Under the pieces are notes generated by a model, which was not told the DNA's origin, searched no databases, and worked only from the letters and a program-made list of their open reading frames with translations. Positions 59,270-64,000 of a stretch of DNA of 64,000 bases are shown one piece after another (position 1 is the first letter of the stretch; every line of letters starts with the position of its first letter). A program made the translations under genes and the position numbers. Source of the stretch: Desulfovibrio sp. Its GTDB lineage: Bacteria > Desulfobacterota > Desulfovibrionia > Desulfovibrionales > Desulfovibrionaceae. The stretch lies in assembly GCA_031288535.1 (NCBI GenBank), contig JAITRF010000077.1, positions 1-64,000 of the forward strand, given 5' to 3'.

Positions 59270-59420
59270 CCAGAATCCACCACGCATAGACACAACATGG
59301 TGTAAAAATTACTATTTTTCTAAAAGCTTTGGCGAAGCACCATTCCTCCACAGGGGCGCTTACCCATGTGTTTTTATTAATATAATAACAATTTTCTCTT
59401 ATTTGCGTGGTGGATTATGG
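59270..59420. mobile_element. Family C MITE-like element, copy 2 (151 bp)
   Basis: CCAGAATCCACCACGC / GCGTGGTGGATTATGG inverted repeats (15/16); flanked on both sides by GTTA (59266-59269, 59421-59424). Confidence 0.75.
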
Positions 59421-59695
59421 GTTAGAGCGCGTTGCGGTTGCCATCTGCACTCTCGATAGATATTTAAATGAGTTACTATCGAGTGGGGTCCGGTGGAAAT
59501 CATTATCGTTGCTGTCGTCATCCGTACGGCTCGAAGACTCGCCTACGGCTGACGCTCCTCCGGCGGGGCTTCGGGCGGATCCCCAAGTAATCTGCGCTTC
59601 CCTGTAAATTCCCAACCTGGAAAGGGGTTGTTAGGACGAAAGGAACATGTTTTTTTGGATTGTAGAAAAGTCCAACATGTCGCCAAGGAGGGCCA

Positions 59696-60160
59696 ATGCC
59701 GAATGCAGACAGACACGGAAGAGGAGGCTTTGCGATCCTGGCGTTTATTGCCGGGGCGGCTGTGCTGCTGTGCGCGTCTTACAGCGTAAAGGCAACGGAC
59801 GGGCCGGGATTTTGCGCAAGCTGCCACTCCATGGGAGAGCAGGCTTGGACGCATGCCCAGAGCGTGCACGGGCAATTTGACTGTAACGAGTGTCATACCC
59901 CGGCGGCTTTGGGCGCCAAGCTTCCCTTTAAGGCCAAGGTAGGCATTAAAGACATCATCGCCAACACCACCGGCGTGCCGGATGCCATTCACAGCAGCAA
60001 GGAAATGAAGGATATACTCCAGGCCAACTGTCGGCGCTGTCATCTCGGCAGCACCATGGGGGTGGCCATGGATGTGAAACCTTATTGTGTTGACTGCCAC
60101 CGCTCTGTGCCGCACAACCGGATGATCCCCATTGACAAAAGGAAGGCCGCCGATGCTTAA
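59696..60160 (+). CDS. nrfH: Cytochrome c nitrite reductase small subunit
   Basis: N-terminal TM; four CXXCH motifs (CASCH, CNECH, CRRCH, CVDCH). Confidence 0.95.
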   Translation: MPNADRHGRGGFAILAFIAGAAVLLCASYSVKATDGPGFCASCHSMGEQAWTHAQSVHGQFDCNECHTPAALGAKLPFKAKVGIKDIIANTTGVPDAIHSSKEMKDILQANCRRCHLGSTMGVAMDVKPYCVDCHRSVPHNRMIPIDKRKAADA

Positions 60161-61790
60161 ACGCACAATTTTACCATTCTGTCTCTTGCCTGTCCTGTTC
60201 CTGGCCGGATGCTCGGCCGAGCCCCAGGCTCCTCTGGTGCCCAAATACAAAACGGGCCTGGATAAAAAGGAGATCGGCAACTCGGCGTTCAGCAAGCAGT
60301 TTCCGCAACAGTGGCAGACTTACCAGCGCAACACCCAGGCCAATGAGGCCGAGATGCGGAAAACCGAGACAAAGTACAAGGCTTCGTTCCCCTTCCGCAA
60401 AAATGACGACACAAACCAGCCCATGGTCGGAAAACCTGGCGCCGGCCAGCCCTATCTCAAAAACCTCTGGCTGGGCTATCCCTTCAGCTTCGAGTACAAC
60501 GAAGCGCGCGGTCATACATACGCGGTCGAGGACATCCTGAACATAGACCGCATCAACCGCTATGCCGATGCGGCCGGCCTGCCCGCCACCTGCTGGAACT
60601 GCAAGACGCCCAAGATACCTTCCTGGGTCGATGAGTTCGGCGACGACAAATTCTGGAGCATGAACTTCAACCTTTTCCGCTCAAAGGAGAGGATCGACGT
60701 CAGTGAGCACACTATAGGCTGCGCCAACTGTCACGATGCCGAAACCATGGAGCTTTCTCTCTACAGCGCCCCGCTCAAGGATTACCTGGCGCGCAGCAAT
60801 ATCGACTACAACAAGCTTTCCCGCAATGAAAAGCGCACTCTGGCCTGCGCCCAGTGTCATGTGGAATACTATTTCAGCGAGCCCGATCACGGCCCGGCCC
60901 GCAAGCCCGTGTTCCCTTGGGACAAGGGCCTGGAGCCGGAGGATATGTATATTTACTACAGCGAGAAGGGAAAAGCGAAACCGGGTGGAGGCTTTGACCG
61001 GTTCGCGGACTGGATACACCCGGTTTCCAAGACGCCGATGATCAAGGCCCAGCATCCGGAATACGAGTTCTGGTACAACGGCACGCACGGCGCTGCTGGC
61101 GTGTCCTGCGCCGACTGTCATATGCCGTACACCCGCGTGGACGGGAAAAAGAAGATTTCCAGCCACCAGTGGACTTCGCCCCTGCGTAGCGACGAGATGA
61201 TTGATAATTCCTGCCGGCAGTGCCACACGGACAAGACGGTGGAATTTTTGCGCGAGCGCGTGCATTTCACTCAGGATCGCGTCTATCGCCAGTTGCTCGC
61301 CGCACAGGACCTGTCGGTGCTGGCCCACGAAGCCGTGCGCCGCGCTTCGGAATGGCAGGGCGACAAGGGATCGGGGTTTGACGCCACCATGGCCCAGGCC
61401 AGGGAGATGGTCCGCAAGGGACAGTTCTTCTGGGACCTGGTGTCGGCCGAGAACAGTGTCGGTTTCCACAACCCGTCCAAGGCTCTGGAAACCTTGACCT
61501 TTTCGCAGCAGTACAGCCGCAGGGCCGTGGAACTGGCAAGTTCCGCGACCAACTATGAAATCGCCAAGGACCTGGAAGGCGACGTGCGTGCGCTTGTCCC
61601 GCCCATTCTGGAGTGGTCGCGCAAGCTGATGATGGATCAGGCCAACCTGGACAGCCACGTCTGGACGCGCTACCTGAAGCCTCTGCCCAAGTCGGAACTT
61701 GTCTGGGACGGTCAGGAGCGCAAAACGCCCATGAAGACCGGCGTGATCAAGCAGGGCATCGGCCCGGTTTCCGCGCTGGAAAGCAGATAA
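60153..61790 (+). CDS. nrfA: Ammonia-forming cytochrome c nitrite reductase catalytic subunit
   Basis: CWNCK catalytic heme motif plus CANCH, CAQCH, CADCH, CRQCH. Confidence 0.97.
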   Translation: MLKRTILPFCLLPVLFLAGCSAEPQAPLVPKYKTGLDKKEIGNSAFSKQFPQQWQTYQRNTQANEAEMRKTETKYKASFPFRKNDDTNQPMVGKPGAGQPYLKNLWLGYPFSFEYNEARGHTYAVEDILNIDRINRYADAAGLPATCWNCKTPKIPSWVDEFGDDKFWSMNFNLFRSKERIDVSEHTIGCANCHDAETMELSLYSAPLKDYLARSNIDYNKLSRNEKRTLACAQCHVEYYFSEPDHGPARKPVFPWDKGLEPEDMYIYYSEKGKAKPGGGFDRFADWIHPVSKTPMIKAQHPEYEFWYNGTHGAAGVSCADCHMPYTRVDGKKKISSHQWTSPLRSDEMIDNSCRQCHTDKTVEFLRERVHFTQDRVYRQLLAAQDLSVLAHEAVRRASEWQGDKGSGFDATMAQAREMVRKGQFFWDLVSAENSVGFHNPSKALETLTFSQQYSRRAVELASSATNYEIAKDLEGDVRALVPPILEWSRKLMMDQANLDSHVWTRYLKPLPKSELVWDGQERKTPMKTGVIKQGIGPVSALESR

Positions 61791-61816
61791 TTCGCCAGGG
61801 TGTTTACGTTTGATGC

Positions 61817-61858
61817 CAGTTGCGGACGATAGGGAGCAAATTGGTATCGGCTACAGTT
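61817..61858 (+). repeat. Family B 5'-end fragment, copy B3, joined to family A-like sequence
   Basis: cagttgcggacgatagggagcaaattggtatcggct matches B1/B2; followed by cacggcgaggatttgcgg, resembling family A. Confidence 0.55.
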
Positions 61859-61883
61859 CACGGCGAGGATTTGCGGATTAAGA

Positions 61884-61926
61884 AAGTGCCGATTGATTGG
61901 GGACACTCCCCAATCAATCGGCACTT
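61884..61926. terminator. Perfect 20-bp stem, 3-nt loop hairpin between convergent nrfA and pheA
   Basis: AAGTGCCGATTGATTGGGGA cac TCCCCAATCAATCGGCACTT; no clear T-run. Confidence 0.55.
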
Positions 61927-61943
61927 CCGATTTGGAAGCGATA

Positions 61944-63059
61944 TCAGGCCTTCTGCGCGATTCCCTTCGGGTATGAGCCGAGCAGGCGCAAGCGCAGGCA
62001 GCAGACGCGCAGTTCTTCCACGAGGGGGCTGTACTTTGCGGCGCGCAAATCGCAGTCCAAGTCGGCGAAAAAAACGTATTTCCAAGACTCCCCCCGCATG
62101 GGGCGGGACTCCAGTTTGCTCAGGTTGATGCCTGCGCGGAAGAAGATTTGCAGAACGCTGGCCAAGCTTCCCGGCCGGTCCGCCAGGAGGAAGAGGATGG
62201 AGGACTTCATCTGGGCTGTCTTGTCTTCCCATTCCCCGGCCTCGTCCGGCCCTATTATGAAAAAGCGCGTCATGTTGTCCGGCACGTCTTCGATGCCGGA
62301 AGCCAGGATATTCAGGCCGAGGTTTTCCGCCACCGAGGGGTGGCAGATAGCCGCTCCGCCTTTTTCCTTGGCTGCGCGCCGCGCCGCGAGGGCGCTGCTT
62401 TCCAGGGAAATCCGCTCCGCGTTCGGCATTTTGTCCCGCAGCCAGTTCGCGCACTGGCCGAGGGCCTGGGCGTGCGAATAGACGCTCTCGACCGCTCCTG
62501 GCGTGGTTTCGGCGCTGACCAGGCACAGGCGGATGCGGCTGAAATGCTCAGCCTGCACGTAAACCTCCTGAGCGGCGAAAAGGTCCATGCTCTGCACCAC
62601 TGTGCCGTTCACGGAGTTTTCCACGGGCACGACGCCCAGGTCGCATTCGCGCCTGCGCACGGCCATGAAGACGTGCTCCAGTCCCGGCATGGGCGCGGCG
62701 CTTACGCCGGCGCCGAAGTATTCCAGGCAGGCCATGTGGGAAAAGGTGCCCTCCGGCCCGAGAAAAGCGACCCGCAAAGAACGTTGCAGGGTGCGGGAAG
62801 ATGAAAGTATCTCCCGATAAACGGCCAGCAGATGCTCATTGGGCAGAGGGCCGGGGTTTGCCGCGCGGAGCCTGTCCAGGACTTCCTCCTCGCGGCTGGG
62901 CCGGAATACCGGGGAGTTGTCCCGCGCCTTGATCCGTCCCGCCTCAATACTTAAGGCGGCCCGGCGGTTAAGCAATTCAAGGAGCAAATTGTCGGTTTCG
63001 TTGATGTCGGCGCGGATGCGTCTCAAGTTTTCATCCAACGCGGCGCTGTTTGTCTGCAT
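61944..63059 (-). CDS. pheA: Chorismate mutase/prephenate dehydratase (P-protein)
   Basis: VAFLGPEGTFSHMACLEYFG, GVVPVENSVNGTVVQSMDL, ACT region ESRPMRGESWKYVFFADLDCD; N-terminal chorismate mutase helices. Confidence 0.95.
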   Translation of the reverse strand: MQTNSAALDENLRRIRADINETDNLLLELLNRRAALSIEAGRIKARDNSPVFRPSREEEVLDRLRAANPGPLPNEHLLAVYREILSSSRTLQRSLRVAFLGPEGTFSHMACLEYFGAGVSAAPMPGLEHVFMAVRRRECDLGVVPVENSVNGTVVQSMDLFAAQEVYVQAEHFSRIRLCLVSAETTPGAVESVYSHAQALGQCANWLRDKMPNAERISLESSALAARRAAKEKGGAAICHPSVAENLGLNILASGIEDVPDNMTRFFIIGPDEAGEWEDKTAQMKSSILFLLADRPGSLASVLQIFFRAGINLSKLESRPMRGESWKYVFFADLDCDLRAAKYSPLVEELRVCCLRLRLLGSYPKGIAQKA

Positions 63060-63114
63060 CTGAAGTTCACCCGAAATTCCTTTATGGTCTGAAGTCTCTT
63101 CCTTCAGGGAGGGA

Positions 63115-64000
63115 TCATTCCTCGCGGATGCTTTCCTTTATGCGCATCCCGAAATGTCGCCCGGCTTCGTCCAGACGGCAGAGCACGGAGTCTCCCGGGG
63201 TCAATTCCACCACGCTTGTCGCCTCGCCGTTCGGCCTGACCAGACGTATGGTTTCGGCGTTTTGCAGGAAAATTCCTCCTTCCCGATCCCCGGCCCTGGC
63301 CCGTACCAGGAGCATGGGGCGTCTTTCCACCTTTACCCGTCCCACCACGGCCTTGCAAAAACCGCCCCGGTAGTCCGCAATGAGGACTTCCGACCCGGCG
63401 CGCAGCTCCTGCAGGTAGGCGCTGGCGTCATTGGGGAGCATGGCGTAGGCGTGCACCGCCCCGGCGTTGATGCGAAAGGGTCGCGCGGCCACGTATTCGT
63501 TGTGCTCGGTTTCCGCGTTGACCAAAAAGGTAAAGGCGGCGGAGTTGCCGGTCAGCATGCCTTGTCCGGTCTGAAATATGGAGAGGGTATCCACGCAGAC
63601 GCGCTCGCCCATGCCCGCGCCGGAAATTTCGGTGATCACCGCCTCCGTGAGCTGCAGGACGCCGCTTTCTCCTTTGACCGAGGCCAGGATATCCTTGAGA
63701 TCGTCGAGGCCTTCGCGTGGCACGGCTATGTTGTCCACTCCCTTTTCCAGGATGCCGGCGGCGAGTGCCGCTTCTTCGGCGGAGCGCGCTTCCAGGATGA
63801 TCAGGCCGTTTTTTCCGCGTGTCTGTTCATGGGCCAGAAGGTTTTCCACCGGGATGACCTCCCATCCCCCGTTCAGGAGGACGGTTTGTCCCAGATCCAG
63901 GCAGGATGCTGCCAGGGCCGCGTCCGCACCCGAGGCCAGGGTGATTTCCCGAATTCCGCCCGACGTGAGCGTCGCACAGCGGGCCAGGGCTGACGCGCCG
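63115..64000 (-). CDS. 3-dehydroquinate synthase type II, N-terminus beyond window
   Basis: VCVDTLSIFQTGQGMLTGNSAAFTFLVNAETEHNEYVAARPFRINAGAVHAY. The frame stays open past the ORF-track start at 63849 to the window edge. Confidence 0.9.
   Translation of the reverse strand, partial: GASALARCATLTSGGIREITLASGADAALAASCLDLGQTVLLNGGWEVIPVENLLAHEQTRGKNGLIILEARSAEEAALAAGILEKGVDNIAVPREGLDDLKDILASVKGESGVLQLTEAVITEISGAGMGERVCVDTLSIFQTGQGMLTGNSAAFTFLVNAETEHNEYVAARPFRINAGAVHAYAMLPNDASAYLQELRAGSEVLIADYRGGFCKAVVGRVKVERRPMLLVRARAGDREGGIFLQNAETIRLVRPNGEATSVVELTPGDSVLCRLDEAGRHFGMRIKESIREE

Overview
GC-rich bacterial chromosome segment, most likely from a Desulfovibrio-like member of the Desulfobacterota. This is inferred from NrfHA, a type II 3-dehydroquinate synthase next to pheA, and a Dvh/Lap-like type I secretion locus. 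Most genes are housekeeping: comEC, murA, pepA, holB, tpx, mnmE, trmI, ilvD/ilvC/ilvN/ilvB, ccmC, pyrK/pyrD, fliQPONL, motA plus two motB-like genes, era, nrfHA, pheA, and tRNA-Cys/tRNA-Gly. Two things stand out. (1) A complete six-gene block at 16005-27166 has a degenerate HD-GYP receptor, a LapG-like cysteine protease, two tandem HlyD proteins, a LapB-like ABC exporter with a long N-terminal extension, and TolC. It looks like a c-di-GMP-gated adhesin release system that uses HD-GYP instead of GGDEF/EAL. No adhesin is in the window. (2) Several families of short palindromic repeats, here called A-D, lie between genes, inside operons, at stop codons, and in one case in frame inside a NOL1/NOP2/Sun methyltransferase gene. 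Copies show compensatory stem changes. One family (C) is a MITE-like element with terminal inverted repeats and an apparent 4-bp target duplication. All coordinates and motifs were read by eye; no database search or folding was run.
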